Source: GWE2-42-39 sp034003625
GTDB taxonomy: Bacteria > Bacteroidota > Bacteroidia > Bacteroidales > Prolixibacteraceae
Direction of reading: 5' to 3'
DNA: 64,000 nt
Assembly (NCBI GenBank): GCA_034003625.1
Contig: JAVEYG010000013.1
Location: 33,255 to 97,254 of the forward strand
Part shown: in pieces, positions 51,827-60,974 of the stretch
Numbering within the stretch: the stretch's first letter is position 1
Layout: every line of letters begins with the position of its first letter
Position numbers and translations under genes: made by a program
The notes under the pieces: generated by a model
Seen by the model: only the letters and a program-made list of their open reading frames with translations
Databases searched by the model: none
What the model was told of the DNA's origin: nothing

Positions 51827-54088
51827 TTAATTATTTTGTTTTTTTATCAGGTTAAGCGCCGAGCCTGCCCTGAACCACTCTATTTGTTGCTGATTGTAGC
51901 TGTGGTTTAAAAGAATTGACTCTTTGCTGTTGTCTGTGTGTAAAATATCTAATATTAATGGGTTGCCAGGTGCGAAGCCCGTCAAATCGGGAAAATTCAA
52001 GATATCGTCTTCCCTGATTTTGTCGTAATCATTTTCATCCCGGAAGGTCAGCGCCAACATGCCTTGTTTTTTCAGGTTCGTTTCGTGTATGCGGGCAAAC
52101 GATTTCACAATGACAGCCCGAACTCCCAAATGGCGGGGCTCCATTGCCGCGTGTTCGCGCGACGATCCTTCGCCGTAGTTGTGGTCGCCCACCACGACTG
52201 TCGGGATGCCGGCCGCTTTATAAGCCCGCTGAACAGCCGGCACTTCAGCATATTCGCCAGTTAACTGGTTTTTAACCTTGTTGGTTTGTCCGTTGAACGC
52301 GTTCACCGCGCCAATCAACATGTTATTGGAGATATTGTCGAGGTGCCCGCGGTAACGCAACCAGGGACCGGCCATCGAAATATGGTCGGTGGTACATTTG
52401 CCCTGTGCTTTGATCAACAACCGGGCGCCACTTATGTTTTTGCCGTCCCATGCCGGGAAGCCTTCCAATAACTGGAGCCGTTTTGAACCGGGGGCGACGA
52501 CAACCTGTATGGCAGAGCCGTCGGCAGCCGGGGCCTGGTAACCGGCATCTTCCACTGCAAAACCTTTCGAGGGCAGCTCTTCGCCTGTCGGCGCATCCAA
52601 CATTACCTCCTGTCCGTTTTTGTTTATCAGCTTGTCTTTTAACGGATTGAAACGCAGGTCGCCGGCAATGGCCAGCGCTGTGACCAACTCGGGCGAGGCC
52701 ACGAAAGCGTGGGTGTTCGGGTTGCCGTCGGCGCGTTTCGAGAAATTGCGGTTGAACGAGTGGACAATGGTGTTTTTTTCCTGTTTGTCGGCCCCTTCGC
52801 GTGCCCATTGGCCGATGCACGGGCCACAGGCATTGGCAAACACACTGGCACCTATTTGATTGAATGTGTCGATAAAACCATCGCGTTCAATGGTATAGCG
52901 TACTTGTTCTGATCCCGGTGTAATGGTGAATTCAGCTTTTGTTGTCAGTCCTTTTTCTACGGCCTGTTTTGCCAGCGAGGCTGCCCGTGAAATGTCTTCG
53001 TAAGAAGAGTTAGTGCACGAACCGATCAAGCCCACTTCAATTTTGGTTGGCCAGCCGTTTTTTTTGGCTTCTTCTGCCATTTGGGAGATAGGAGTGGCCC
53101 TGTCGGGAGTGAACGGCCCGTTCAGGTGTGGTTCCAGTTCATTGAGATTGATCTCGATCAGTTGGTCAAAATATTTTTCAGGATGTGCATATACTTCCGG
53201 GTCGGCTGTCAGGTGTTCCTTTATTTCGTTGGCAAGGTCGGCCACTTCGGCACGATTTGTGGCCCGAAGGTAGCGTTCCATCGACTCGTCGTAGCCAAAA
53301 GTAGAAGTGGTGGCGCCTACTTCAGCGCCCATGTTGCAGATGGTCCCTTTTCCGGTACACGACAACGATTTTGCCCCTTCTCCGAAATATTCGATGATGG
53401 CACCGGTGCCGCCTTTCACGGTCAGTATCCCGGCTACTTTCAGGATGATATCTTTGGGGGCTGTCCAGCCGTTTAGTTTGCCGGTGAGTTTTACGCCGAT
53501 CAGTTTCGGGAATTTTAGTTCCCATGCCATTCCGGCCATCACATCTACCGCATCGGCGCCGCCCACGCCGATTGCCACCATTCCCAACCCGCCTGCATTT
53601 ACGGTGTGCGAGTCGGTACCAATCATCATTCCGCCCGGAAATGCGTAATTTTCAAGCACTACCTGATGGATAATCCCGGCGCCGGGCTTCCAGAAACCGA
53701 TCCCGTATTTGTTGGAAACCGATTCCAGAAAGTCGAATACTTCTTTGTTGGTGTTTAATGCGGTGCGCAAATCTTCGCGACCGTCGACTTTAGCCTGAAT
53801 AAGGTGATCGCAATGCACCGTGGAGGGCACTGCTGTTTTCGATTTTCCGGAGTTCATGAATTGCAGCAAGGCCATCTGTGCCGTGGCATCCTGCATGGCG
53901 ACCCGGTCGGGCGCGAAATCCACATAATCAATCCCTCTTTTGAAATCTTTCAAGTCTTCAGGATTAAATAAATGGGCATAAAGAACTTTTTCGGAAAGCG
54001 TTAGTGGCCTGTTGATGACCGATTTGGCTTTCCTGATTTTTTCACCCAGTTCCTGGTAGCTTTTCTTAATTAAATCGAGATCAAACAT
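51827..54088 (-). CDS. acn: Aconitate hydratase, mitochondrial type
   Basis: 753 residues from the ATG at 54088. A TTG 51 bp upstream would add a segment without conservation. The mitochondrial-type aconitase sequence is plain: STVHCDHLIQAKVDG, WKPGAGIIHQVVLENYAFPG, IGTDSHTVNAGGLGMVAIG, with cluster cysteines in GSCTNSSYEDI and ANACGPCIGQW. The swivel domain shows YGEGSSREHAAMEPR near the C-terminus. It interconverts citrate and isocitrate using a 4Fe-4S cluster. It is the first gene of the TCA operon. A mitochondrial-like aconitase operon has been reported in Bacteroides fragilis. Confidence 0.95.
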   Translation of the reverse strand: MFDLDLIKKSYQELGEKIRKAKSVINRPLTLSEKVLYAHLFNPEDLKDFKRGIDYVDFAPDRVAMQDATAQMALLQFMNSGKSKTAVPSTVHCDHLIQAKVDGREDLRTALNTNKEVFDFLESVSNKYGIGFWKPGAGIIHQVVLENYAFPGGMMIGTDSHTVNAGGLGMVAIGVGGADAVDVMAGMAWELKFPKLIGVKLTGKLNGWTAPKDIILKVAGILTVKGGTGAIIEYFGEGAKSLSCTGKGTICNMGAEVGATTSTFGYDESMERYLRATNRAEVADLANEIKEHLTADPEVYAHPEKYFDQLIEINLNELEPHLNGPFTPDRATPISQMAEEAKKNGWPTKIEVGLIGSCTNSSYEDISRAASLAKQAVEKGLTTKAEFTITPGSEQVRYTIERDGFIDTFNQIGASVFANACGPCIGQWAREGADKQEKNTIVHSFNRNFSKRADGNPNTHAFVASPELVTALAIAGDLRFNPLKDKLINKNGQEVMLDAPTGEELPSKGFAVEDAGYQAPAADGSAIQVVVAPGSKRLQLLEGFPAWDGKNISGARLLIKAQGKCTTDHISMAGPWLRYRGHLDNISNNMLIGAVNAFNGQTNKVKNQLTGEYAEVPAVQRAYKAAGIPTVVVGDHNYGEGSSREHAAMEPRHLGVRAVIVKSFARIHETNLKKQGMLALTFRDENDYDKIREDDILNFPDLTGFAPGNPLILDILHTDNSKESILLNHSYNQQQIEWFRAGSALNLIKKQNN

Positions 54089-54440
54089 ATTTGGTTTTTT
54101 CAGAAATGAATAATTCAACTTGATGCTTAAAAAATTCAATTACCATAACAAAAACAAGCAATAAAAGTTTTTACAGAGTTGGTGTAAGATATTAAAATTG
54201 TGGAGACGTATATCCTGATAACTGGATATTTTGGCGCCGGAATTTTTCTTTTTAGTCTGAACATCATTCGGAAACGAATATAATGAACTTTGTATAAAGC
54301 TAATTTACAAGTTGTTTTGCCTTGTTTTTTTCTTTTTCCCGGGTTGTTTTGTGAGGTTATCAACACCCGGTTAATACTTTGCCCTAAATTTTTTGCCTGC
54401 ACTTTGATTTTAAATTTCAGATATGGCGTATATTCGCAAC
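54089..54440. other. Divergent leader region between aconitase and the cobalamin riboswitch
   Basis: AT-rich. It must hold the promoter of the TCA operon (minus) and of the riboswitch transcript (plus), but no full TAnnTTTG box was found for either. A TTTG (54411-54414) lies 19 nt upstream of TATGG, which could be a weak plus-strand promoter. No coding frame is convincing. Confidence 0.45.
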
Positions 54441-54628
54441 GTATTGGTAACACAAGATGTGTTGAAGAGGGAATCCGGTGCTCCCGGTCATAAAAGGGAA
54501 ATTCCGGAGCTGTACCCGCAGCTGTAAGCTCAGTAAGGTTTTTGCAACCTCAGCCACTGTCCTGGTGAAACCGGGATGGGAAGGCGGCGAGAACTTGAGC
54601 AAGCCAGAAGACCTGCCAGTGCAAATAC
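54441..54628 (+). ncRNA. Cobalamin riboswitch (adenosylcobalamin-type aptamer)
   Basis: The conserved B12-aptamer blocks occur in order: GGTAACAC...GAGGGAATCCGGTG (54446-54480), GCTGTACCCGCAGCTGTAA (54509-54527), AGCCACTG (54552-54559), GGGAAGGC (54578-54585) and the B12 box variant AGCCAGAAGACCTGCC (54602-54617). P1 can form between GTATT (54441-54445) and AATAC (54624-54628). It ends about 115 bp upstream of the start codon of the DUF4465 protein. Cobalamin should repress that gene. Confidence 0.93.
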
Positions 54629-54708
54629 AATATTCAAAGCTTTCGGGAGAAGAAGCTTGGAGTAGCCCAATTATTCAAATAGGTTATTTCCAGAGGGTTT
54701 TGTGTATT

Positions 54709-54740
54709 GTAAAAATTTTATTCAAACTTAAAATTTTTAC
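54709..54740 (+). promoter_or_regulatory. AT-rich 11-bp perfect hairpin directly before the start codon (riboswitch expression platform candidate)
   Basis: GTAAAAATTTT (54709-54719) pairs perfectly with AAAATTTTTAC (54730-54740) around a 10-nt loop, and the ATG follows after 2 nt. No T-run follows, so translation or ribosome access may be controlled rather than termination. Confidence 0.5.
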
Positions 54741-54742
54741 GT

Positions 54743-56359
54743 ATGAAGCATTTTTACTTGTTTTTTCTGTTGTTTGCAGCGACGTTTTCAGTCCGTGCGC
54801 AAAAAGCTGCCGCTTTTGAGGATGTGGTACTGTTGAAAGAATCATACTGGAATGGTTCCGATGGTTCGGGCGGTTTTAAAAGTTCGAACCTTACATTTAA
54901 GAACGACTATAATCCGGCATGGATGAGTTGGTCCGGTTTTGCTTGTTCCAATATTACCGACAATAAAACCAAAGGCTGGGGCAACCAGTATAGCGCCATT
55001 GCCGGAAAAGGGCACAACGGGTCGGCGAATTATGCAGTGGCTTATGTGGTCGGCGTTTCTTCGGCAGAGTTTGCTGTCGCCCAATCCATTCGGGGCGTGT
55101 ATGTGACCAACTCAAGCTATGCTTATTTTTCGATGAAAGAAGGCGACGATTATTCTAAAAAATTTGGCGGCGCCACAGGCAGCGATCCCGATTTCTTAAA
55201 ACTAATTGCTGAAGGAGTTGATGCTTCGGGGAAAACAACTGCTTCGGCTGAGTTTTATCTGGCTGATTTCCGTTCCAACGATCCGTCGGAAGATTACCTT
55301 GTCGGCGATTGGAAATGGTTCGACTTATCGGCGCTGGGCATCGTGAAAACAGTGAATTTTAAGCTTGAGTCGAGTGATAACGGGATGTGGGGGATGAACA
55401 CCCCGGCTTATTTTTGCCTCGACGACATGAACGGTTTTGGCCCGATACAACTGAATGATATTACCCATGCCCGGTTTGACGATGTGTTCGACCAAAAAGA
55501 AACGTATTACAACGGAGACGATCTGTCGGGTGGATTTTACAGTGGAAACTTCTATTTCAAAAATGAATACAACGAATCGTGGGGAAGCTGGTCGGGCTTT
55601 GCTGTTTCAACCAAAACCGATACCCAAACGCCCGGTTGGGGCAACCAGTACAGCGCTATCACCGGTGGGGGAGTAGCGGGTTCTTCAGCTTATGCCGTTG
55701 GTTATACCGGCATGGGAAAATCAGAAGTTCTCCTGAAAAAATCATCGGTGTCGGGTTTTTATGTTTCAAATTGTGCGTATGCCTACTGGTCAATGAAAAA
55801 TGGCGACGATTATTCTAAAAAATTTGGTGGCCCGGATGGCACCGACCCCGACTGGTTTAAGTTGACAATCAAAGGGTATACCGATATTGAATACATGGGG
55901 CATATTGATTTTTACTTAGCTGATTTCAGATCGGATAAATCTTCCGAAGATTATATTGTAGATGATTGGCAGTGGGTCGACCTGTCGGCGCTGGGCAAAG
56001 TTTCGCGGCTCGAATTCAGCCTGAGTTCTTCCGATGAAGGAATGTGGGGAATGAACACCCCTGCTTATTTTGTAATGGATAACCTGAACAAACAAATTCC
56101 GACTACTGTTTATCCTCAAATAAAAGAAATATATGCTGAAGTTTATCCAAACCCTTTTATCGACGAATTGCGGGTTCATTTAAACGATCCGGCAAATGAA
56201 GTTTTTTTGTATGATATGACCGGGAAACCCGTGCGCCGGACTGCGGGCGCGGGAGATACTGTTGTTCTTCGCAACCTTGGCGGCCTGCCTTCCGGAGTTT
56301 ATTTCCTGAAAGTATTATCAGGTAATCAGTCGGTTGTGAAAAAAATAATAAAGAAATAA
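54743..56359 (+). CDS. Exported protein with tandem DUF4465 domains and type IX secretion tail, under cobalamin control
   Basis: 538 residues. Signal peptide MKHFYLFFLLFAATFSVRA lacks a lipobox. Two clear DUF4465 repeats follow: about 35-230 and 250-450. Each has SGGF, WSGFA, GWGNQYSAI, SMK(E/N)GDDYSKKFGG, FYLADFRS, SEDY, DWxWxDLSALG and GMWGMNTPAYF. The last 75 residues (YPNPFIDELRVHL, SGVYFLKVLSGN, ending IIKK) are a type A T9SS sorting domain, so it is exported by the Por system and attached at or released from the cell surface. A cobalamin riboswitch precedes it. DUF4465 proteins have been linked to corrinoid acquisition in gut Bacteroides (BtuH-like); as far as I recall those are lipoproteins. 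A surface corrinoid-capture role is inferred. Confidence 0.92.
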   Translation: MKHFYLFFLLFAATFSVRAQKAAAFEDVVLLKESYWNGSDGSGGFKSSNLTFKNDYNPAWMSWSGFACSNITDNKTKGWGNQYSAIAGKGHNGSANYAVAYVVGVSSAEFAVAQSIRGVYVTNSSYAYFSMKEGDDYSKKFGGATGSDPDFLKLIAEGVDASGKTTASAEFYLADFRSNDPSEDYLVGDWKWFDLSALGIVKTVNFKLESSDNGMWGMNTPAYFCLDDMNGFGPIQLNDITHARFDDVFDQKETYYNGDDLSGGFYSGNFYFKNEYNESWGSWSGFAVSTKTDTQTPGWGNQYSAITGGGVAGSSAYAVGYTGMGKSEVLLKKSSVSGFYVSNCAYAYWSMKNGDDYSKKFGGPDGTDPDWFKLTIKGYTDIEYMGHIDFYLADFRSDKSSEDYIVDDWQWVDLSALGKVSRLEFSLSSSDEGMWGMNTPAYFVMDNLNKQIPTTVYPQIKEIYAEVYPNPFIDELRVHLNDPANEVFLYDMTGKPVRRTAGAGDTVVLRNLGGLPSGVYFLKVLSGNQSVVKKIIKK

Positions 56360-56699
56360 GTGCTTCCGGGCATTTTTCGTCGAATTGCCAGCCCCGGCAC
56401 GATAGATTAATTAAATTTGCTGTAATGTAACTTGTCGTGCTGCCGGTAAAACGGGAATAATTTATCAGTTGTTAGGGCAAAAAACCGTTTCGGGAAAACG
56501 TTAATACAGGACAATCCTGTTTTATCAAAGAACCGGAGCGGTTTCTTTAATAAATAAAAATGGCTTGTCGGCTAAACCTAATTCCGGGCCGCGATGTTAT
56601 TTTAATGTTGAAACGAAATTCTGGCGGAGCAGCTGTTTATCCCGATGAATTTCCTTTCTTTGTAACAATTATAAAAGTATCAAATAAAAAATATAAGCT
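56360..56699. other. Intergenic region between the DUF4465 gene and slyD
   Basis: 340 bp without a coding frame. Two small hairpins are present: ACAGGA/TCCTGT (56506-56520) followed by TTTTA, a weak terminator, and AAAGAACCG/CGGTTTCTTT (56527-56548). No second B12-related gene, no tRNA and no promoter with a full -7 box were found. Confidence 0.5.
56506..56523 (+). terminator. Weak candidate terminator of the DUF4465 gene
   Basis: A perfect 6-bp stem with a 3-nt loop and four T residues at its end, about 150 bp past the stop codon. Confidence 0.35.
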
Positions 56700-57272
56700 A
56701 TGGAAATCAGGAAAAACATGATGGTTTCACTTACCTACGATTTGCATCTCGACGGGATGAAGGGTGAAATTATTGAACAGGCTACTATTGAGAAACCATT
56801 GAGTTTTATTTTTGGCGCCGGTGTCATGCTCCAGAAATTTGAAGATCTTCTCGAAGGCAAAAAGCAGGGCGAAGGTTTTGAAATAAGCCTTCCGTGCAAA
56901 GATGCCTACGGGGAAGAAAATGTAGAGGCAATAGTTGATCTACCCAAGCATATTTTCTTTGTTGACGGCGAATTTGACGATGAGGTCATCAAAGAAGGAA
57001 ATACCGTCCCGATGATGAGTTCGAACGGACAGCGCATGAACGGCATTGTGCTGGAAGTAACTGACGATACGGTAAAAATGGATTTCAACCATCCGCTGGC
57101 TGGCGAAGATTTGTATTTTAAAGGGAATGTACAGGAAGTGCGCGAGGCAACCGATGAGGAAATTGCTGCATTGTTCTCCGGTGGCTGTGGTTGCGGTTGT
57201 GGTTGCGACGACGATGGTTGTAACGACGGTAACTGCAGTTCCGATGGCGGCGGTTGCGGCTGTGGTTGTTAA
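56700..57272 (+). CDS. slyD: FKBP-type peptidyl-prolyl isomerase SlyD with metal-binding tail
   Basis: 190 residues. The FKBP domain carries the insert-in-flap region: EKPLSFIFGAGVMLQKFEDL, GEGFEISLPCKDAYGEEN, DFNHPLAGEDLYFKG. The last 28 residues are almost only Cys, Gly and Asp (two blocks of repeated CGC and a GCNDGNC centre), a metal-binding tail. SlyD helps protein folding and, in other bacteria, nickel delivery to hydrogenase. The tail is rich in Cys and lacks the His clusters seen in E. coli SlyD. Single gene with a terminator after it. Confidence 0.93.
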   Translation: MEIRKNMMVSLTYDLHLDGMKGEIIEQATIEKPLSFIFGAGVMLQKFEDLLEGKKQGEGFEISLPCKDAYGEENVEAIVDLPKHIFFVDGEFDDEVIKEGNTVPMMSSNGQRMNGIVLEVTDDTVKMDFNHPLAGEDLYFKGNVQEVREATDEEIAALFSGGCGCGCGCDDDGCNDGNCSSDGGGCGCGC

Positions 57273-57290
57273 AATATTGTATATTTGTTG

Positions 57291-57325
57291 AAAGTTGTTC
57301 TGCTCCGGCAGGGCAACTTTTTTAA
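57291..57325 (+). terminator. Rho-independent terminator of slyD
   Basis: AAAGTTG (57291-57297) pairs with CAACTTT (57314-57320) around an inner CTG/CAG hairpin, followed by TTT. Confidence 0.8.
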
Positions 57326-57421
57326 TAATAAATGCAGGAAAAACAAGGTACGTGTTGCGAAAATCCAACATCCAGAATCAAGTATCATGAATCGTGATCC
57401 CTGCATCAAAACATTGAAGAA

Positions 57422-58495
57422 GTGAATACATTCGGGCAACTATTTAAACTGACATCATTTGGCGAATCGCATGGGAAAGCGATAGGTGGTATTATCGACG
57501 GCTGTCCGGCCGGTCTGGAAATCGACATGGAATTTATCCAGTCGGAACTCGACCGCCGCAAGCCCGGCCAATCGAAAATTACCACTCAGCGGAGCGAAAG
57601 CGACCAGGTGGAGTTTCTTTCCGGTATTTTCGAAGGAAAAACACAGGGAACGCCGATTGGTTTTATTGTCCGGAATAAGGATCAACACTCCACCGATTAC
57701 CACGATCTGAAAGATGTGTTCCGCCCGTCGCACGCCGATTATACTTACCTACAGAAATACGGGAGCCGCGACCATCGTGGCGGGGGCCGTTCATCGGCCC
57801 GCGAGACCATTGCCCGTGTGGTAGGGGGCGCTGTGGCCAAATTATTGCTGAAACAGGCAGGCGTGCAGATACATGCGTTTGTTTCGAGGGTAGGAGAGAT
57901 TGAGCTTGGAACGAATTACCAAGAACTTGACCTGTCGAAAACCGAAAGTAATATTGTACGTTGTCCTGATGCAGGAACTGCCGAAAAAATGATTGCCCGT
58001 ATTGAAGAGGCCGGGCGCAACCATGATACGGTCGGCGGACTAATCACTGGTGTTGCCACCGGTGTTCCCGCCGGATGGGGTGAACCGGTTTTCAACAAGC
58101 TACACGCCGATTTGGGCTTTGCCATGCTGGGCATCAATGCCGTAAAAGGTTTTGAATACGGTTCCGGTTTTGAAGGCGCCAAATTGAGCGGTTCGCTGCA
58201 CAACGATATTTTTATTAAAACGGATAGTGGTATCCGCACCAAAACAAACCATTCAGGAGGGATACAGGGAGGGATTTCTAACGGAGAAGACATTTACTTC
58301 CGGGTCGCCTTTAAACCCATTGCAACCCTCCTGAAAGAGCAGCAAACCGTTGACAAATCCTCCAACGAAGTGACGATCAATCCCAAAGGCCGTCACGATC
58401 CCTGTGTGTTGCCACGTGCGGTACCCATTGTTGAAGCGATGGCCGCGCTGGTTTTAGCCGATCATTTTTTACTGAACAAGATTAACAGAATTTAG
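57422..58495 (+). CDS. aroC: Chorismate synthase
   Basis: 357 residues from a GTG start; no ATG fits the conserved N-terminus NTFGQLFKLTSFGESHG. Further signatures are SKITTQRSESD, DHRGGGRSSARETIARV, and SGGIQGGISNGEDIYFRVAFKP, all FMN/EPSP-binding segments. It makes chorismate from EPSP, the last common step to aromatic amino acids and folate. Other aro genes are not adjacent. The DUF134 gene follows after 1 bp, likely co-transcribed. Confidence 0.95.
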   Translation: MNTFGQLFKLTSFGESHGKAIGGIIDGCPAGLEIDMEFIQSELDRRKPGQSKITTQRSESDQVEFLSGIFEGKTQGTPIGFIVRNKDQHSTDYHDLKDVFRPSHADYTYLQKYGSRDHRGGGRSSARETIARVVGGAVAKLLLKQAGVQIHAFVSRVGEIELGTNYQELDLSKTESNIVRCPDAGTAEKMIARIEEAGRNHDTVGGLITGVATGVPAGWGEPVFNKLHADLGFAMLGINAVKGFEYGSGFEGAKLSGSLHNDIFIKTDSGIRTKTNHSGGIQGGISNGEDIYFRVAFKPIATLLKEQQTVDKSSNEVTINPKGRHDPCVLPRAVPIVEAMAALVLADHFLLNKINRI

Positions 58496-58496
58496 T

Positions 58497-58910
58497 ATGC
58501 CACGACACAAACGTAGCCGGTTAATTTTAGACCCCCCGGTAATAAAAGGAATGTCTGTTATGGGACGTTCCAAACGAGGTTCTGAAAAAATAGACCTGTT
58601 TCTGGAAGAATATCAGGCAATTAAATTACTTGATTATGACGGAATGACTCAGGAAGAGGCGGCTGGGCACATGAATGTATCGCGCCCGACCATAACACGC
58701 GTGTATGAAACAGCCAGACAAAAAGTTGCCCGGGCGCTTACCGAAGGAAAAGACCTGGTCATCAGTGGGGGGAAATACCACTTCGATGAAAGCTGGTTTT
58801 GTTGCCTTTCGTGCAAAACAACTTTTAGGTTGGAGAAAGGGAGCGATAAAATATGTCCGGAATGCAATTCTTCTGAAGTCGCAAGCCTAAACGAATGTCA
58901 TTCCTGCTAA
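58497..58910 (+). CDS. DUF134-family HTH/zinc-ribbon regulator
   Basis: 137 residues. The N-terminal sigma-70 region 4-like helix-turn-helix is YDGMTQEEAAGHMNVSRPTI with the N-terminal MPRHKRSR typical of DUF134/UPF0251. The C-terminus has a zinc ribbon (CCLSCKTTFRLEKG, CPECNSSEV) and a last CHSC. Probably a DNA-binding protein; targets unknown. It starts one base after the aroC stop. Confidence 0.88.
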   Translation: MPRHKRSRLILDPPVIKGMSVMGRSKRGSEKIDLFLEEYQAIKLLDYDGMTQEEAAGHMNVSRPTITRVYETARQKVARALTEGKDLVISGGKYHFDESWFCCLSCKTTFRLEKGSDKICPECNSSEVASLNECHSC

Positions 58911-59150
58911 AATTTACTGCCGGCTTCGTATTCCGATTCCGGATAAACGATCAGAACTGGTTAATGTAGCCAGATGTGCATGGTGAGATTGCTGCATGTC
59001 CAGGCCGAATAATCCTTTTTAACTTTCCAATCAGCTATCTTTACATCCGGGAAAATGTGTTGATGAACATTTCCTGAATATCAAAAATATTTGTTACTTA
59101 GCAGCACAGTACAGGATAGTGATTTATACTGTCGGGAAATGTGAAATCTA

Positions 59151-60944
59151 ATGAAATATAAAATGAGTAACAGATTGATCGGGCGTTTGCCCAAAGTTGG
59201 GATACGGCCAGTTATCGATGGCCGTGAACGAGGAGTACGCGAATCGCTGGAAGTGCAGACCATGAACATGGCCAAAGCTGCTGCTGCCTTAATTGAAAAT
59301 AACCTCCGTTTTCCAGGTGGGGAGAAAGTGGAATGTGTGATTGCCGATACCACCATTGGCGGGGTAGCCGATGCCGCGTATTGTGCCGATAAATTCAACC
59401 GCGAAGGGGTAGGGGTTTCACTTACGGTTACCCCCTGCTGGTGTTACGGGACAGAAGTGATGGATACCGACCCGCTTGTTCCCAAAGCCGTTTGGGGATT
59501 TAACGGGACTGAACGTCCGGGTGCAGTTTATCTGGCTGCCGCCCTGGCCGGATATTCACAGAAAGGGCTTCCCGCTTTTGGTATTTATGGCCGCGATGTA
59601 CAGGATGCCGGGGATACAACCATTCCTGAAGATGTAAAAGAGAAAATCCTACGTTTTGTGAAATCAGCATTGGCGGTGGCCCAGATGAAAGGAAAATCGT
59701 ATCTGTCGATCGGGTATTCGTCAATGGGTATTGCCGGTTCAATGGTCGATTCAAACTTTTTCCAGGAATATTTGGGCATCCGCACCGAATTTGTCGAATC
59801 GGTTGAACTGATTCGCCGGATGGAGGAAGGGATTTACGATAAAGAAGAATTTGCAAAAGCAATGGCTTGGACCAAAGAAAATTGCATGGAAGGGGAAGAC
59901 TTGAACGACCCGGCTAAGCAATCGGACCGTCAGCGAAAGGATTGGGAATGGGAAATTGTTGTGAAAATAACACTCATCTGCCGCGACCTGATGATCGGTA
60001 ACCCGAAGTTAAAAGAAATGGGATTTGGCGAAGAGGCTAAGGGACGAAATGCCATCCTGGGCGGTTTCCAGGGACAGCGCCAATGGACCGATTATTACCC
60101 AAATGCCGATTTTACAGAAGCAATACTGAATTCGTCGTTCGACTGGAACGGGATTCGCCAGGCATTTGTGTTTGCAACAGAAAACGATAGCTTGAACGGT
60201 GTTTCTATGTTATTCGGGCATTTACTGACCAATACCGCACAAATATTTTCCGATGTCCGTACTTACTGGAGTCCCGATGCTGTGAAACGGGTCACAGGAA
60301 AAGAACTGACCGGATTGGCAGAAAATGGGATTATTCATTTAATAAATTCAGGGTCAACTACTTTAGATGCAACAGCTCAACAAAAGGATGCAGCAGGTAA
60401 CCCGGTAATGAAACCTTATTGGGAGATTAGAAAAGAAGAAGTAAAAAGATGCCTCGAAAATACCCGCTGGTGCCCTGCGAATCTTGGTTATTTCCGCGGA
60501 GGAGGCTATTCGTCGCAGTTTAAAACTGCCGGACAGATGCCGGTTACCATGTCGCGGGTAAACTTAGTAAAAGGGGTTGGGCCGGTGATGCAGATCGCCG
60601 AGGGATGGACAGTCGAATTGCCGGAGGAAATCCATACAATACTTGATAAACGCACCGATCCGACCTGGCCGACCACTTGGTTTGTACCCCGTTTGGCCGA
60701 CAATGATGCCTTTAAAGATGTGTACAGTGTAATGGCCAACTGGGGAGCCAACCACGGCGCCATTTCATTCGGCCACATTGGCGCCGATCTGGTTACGTTG
60801 GCATCCATTCTCCGCATTCCGGTGAACATGCACAATGTGCCGGAAGATAATATTTTCAGGCCAAGCGCCTGGTCAGCTTTCGGTACCGGTAAAGAAGGAT
60901 CGGATTACAGGGCTTGCAGTGCGTATGGACCACTTTACAAGTAA
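59151..60944 (+). CDS. fucI: L-fucose isomerase
   Basis: 597 residues, close to the E. coli enzyme (591). The N-terminus (IGRLPKVGIRPVIDGRERGV) and the metal-binding active-site segments are present: FATENDSLNG with the catalytic Glu, SDVRTYW with the Asp, and ISFGHIGADL with the His. It converts L-fucose (and often D-arabinose) to the ketose in the cytoplasm with Mn2+. First visible gene of the fucose locus; no fuculokinase or aldolase follows within the window. Confidence 0.95.
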   Translation: MKYKMSNRLIGRLPKVGIRPVIDGRERGVRESLEVQTMNMAKAAAALIENNLRFPGGEKVECVIADTTIGGVADAAYCADKFNREGVGVSLTVTPCWCYGTEVMDTDPLVPKAVWGFNGTERPGAVYLAAALAGYSQKGLPAFGIYGRDVQDAGDTTIPEDVKEKILRFVKSALAVAQMKGKSYLSIGYSSMGIAGSMVDSNFFQEYLGIRTEFVESVELIRRMEEGIYDKEEFAKAMAWTKENCMEGEDLNDPAKQSDRQRKDWEWEIVVKITLICRDLMIGNPKLKEMGFGEEAKGRNAILGGFQGQRQWTDYYPNADFTEAILNSSFDWNGIRQAFVFATENDSLNGVSMLFGHLLTNTAQIFSDVRTYWSPDAVKRVTGKELTGLAENGIIHLINSGSTTLDATAQQKDAAGNPVMKPYWEIRKEEVKRCLENTRWCPANLGYFRGGGYSSQFKTAGQMPVTMSRVNLVKGVGPVMQIAEGWTVELPEEIHTILDKRTDPTWPTTWFVPRLADNDAFKDVYSVMANWGANHGAISFGHIGADLVTLASILRIPVNMHNVPEDNIFRPSAWSAFGTGKEGSDYRACSAYGPLYK

Positions 60945-60974
60945 AAGCTCAAATAAATAGAAGAAAAAGGGGCT

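Noticed and set aside
52323..52820. 165-codon open frame inside aconitase
   Set aside because: Same strand, other frame; composition is arginine-rich and low in hydrophobic residues, typical of a shadow of a GC-richer gene.
54136..54453. 105-codon minus-strand frame upstream of aconitase
   Set aside because: It starts inside the riboswitch on the opposite strand and has no domain; intergenic chance frame.
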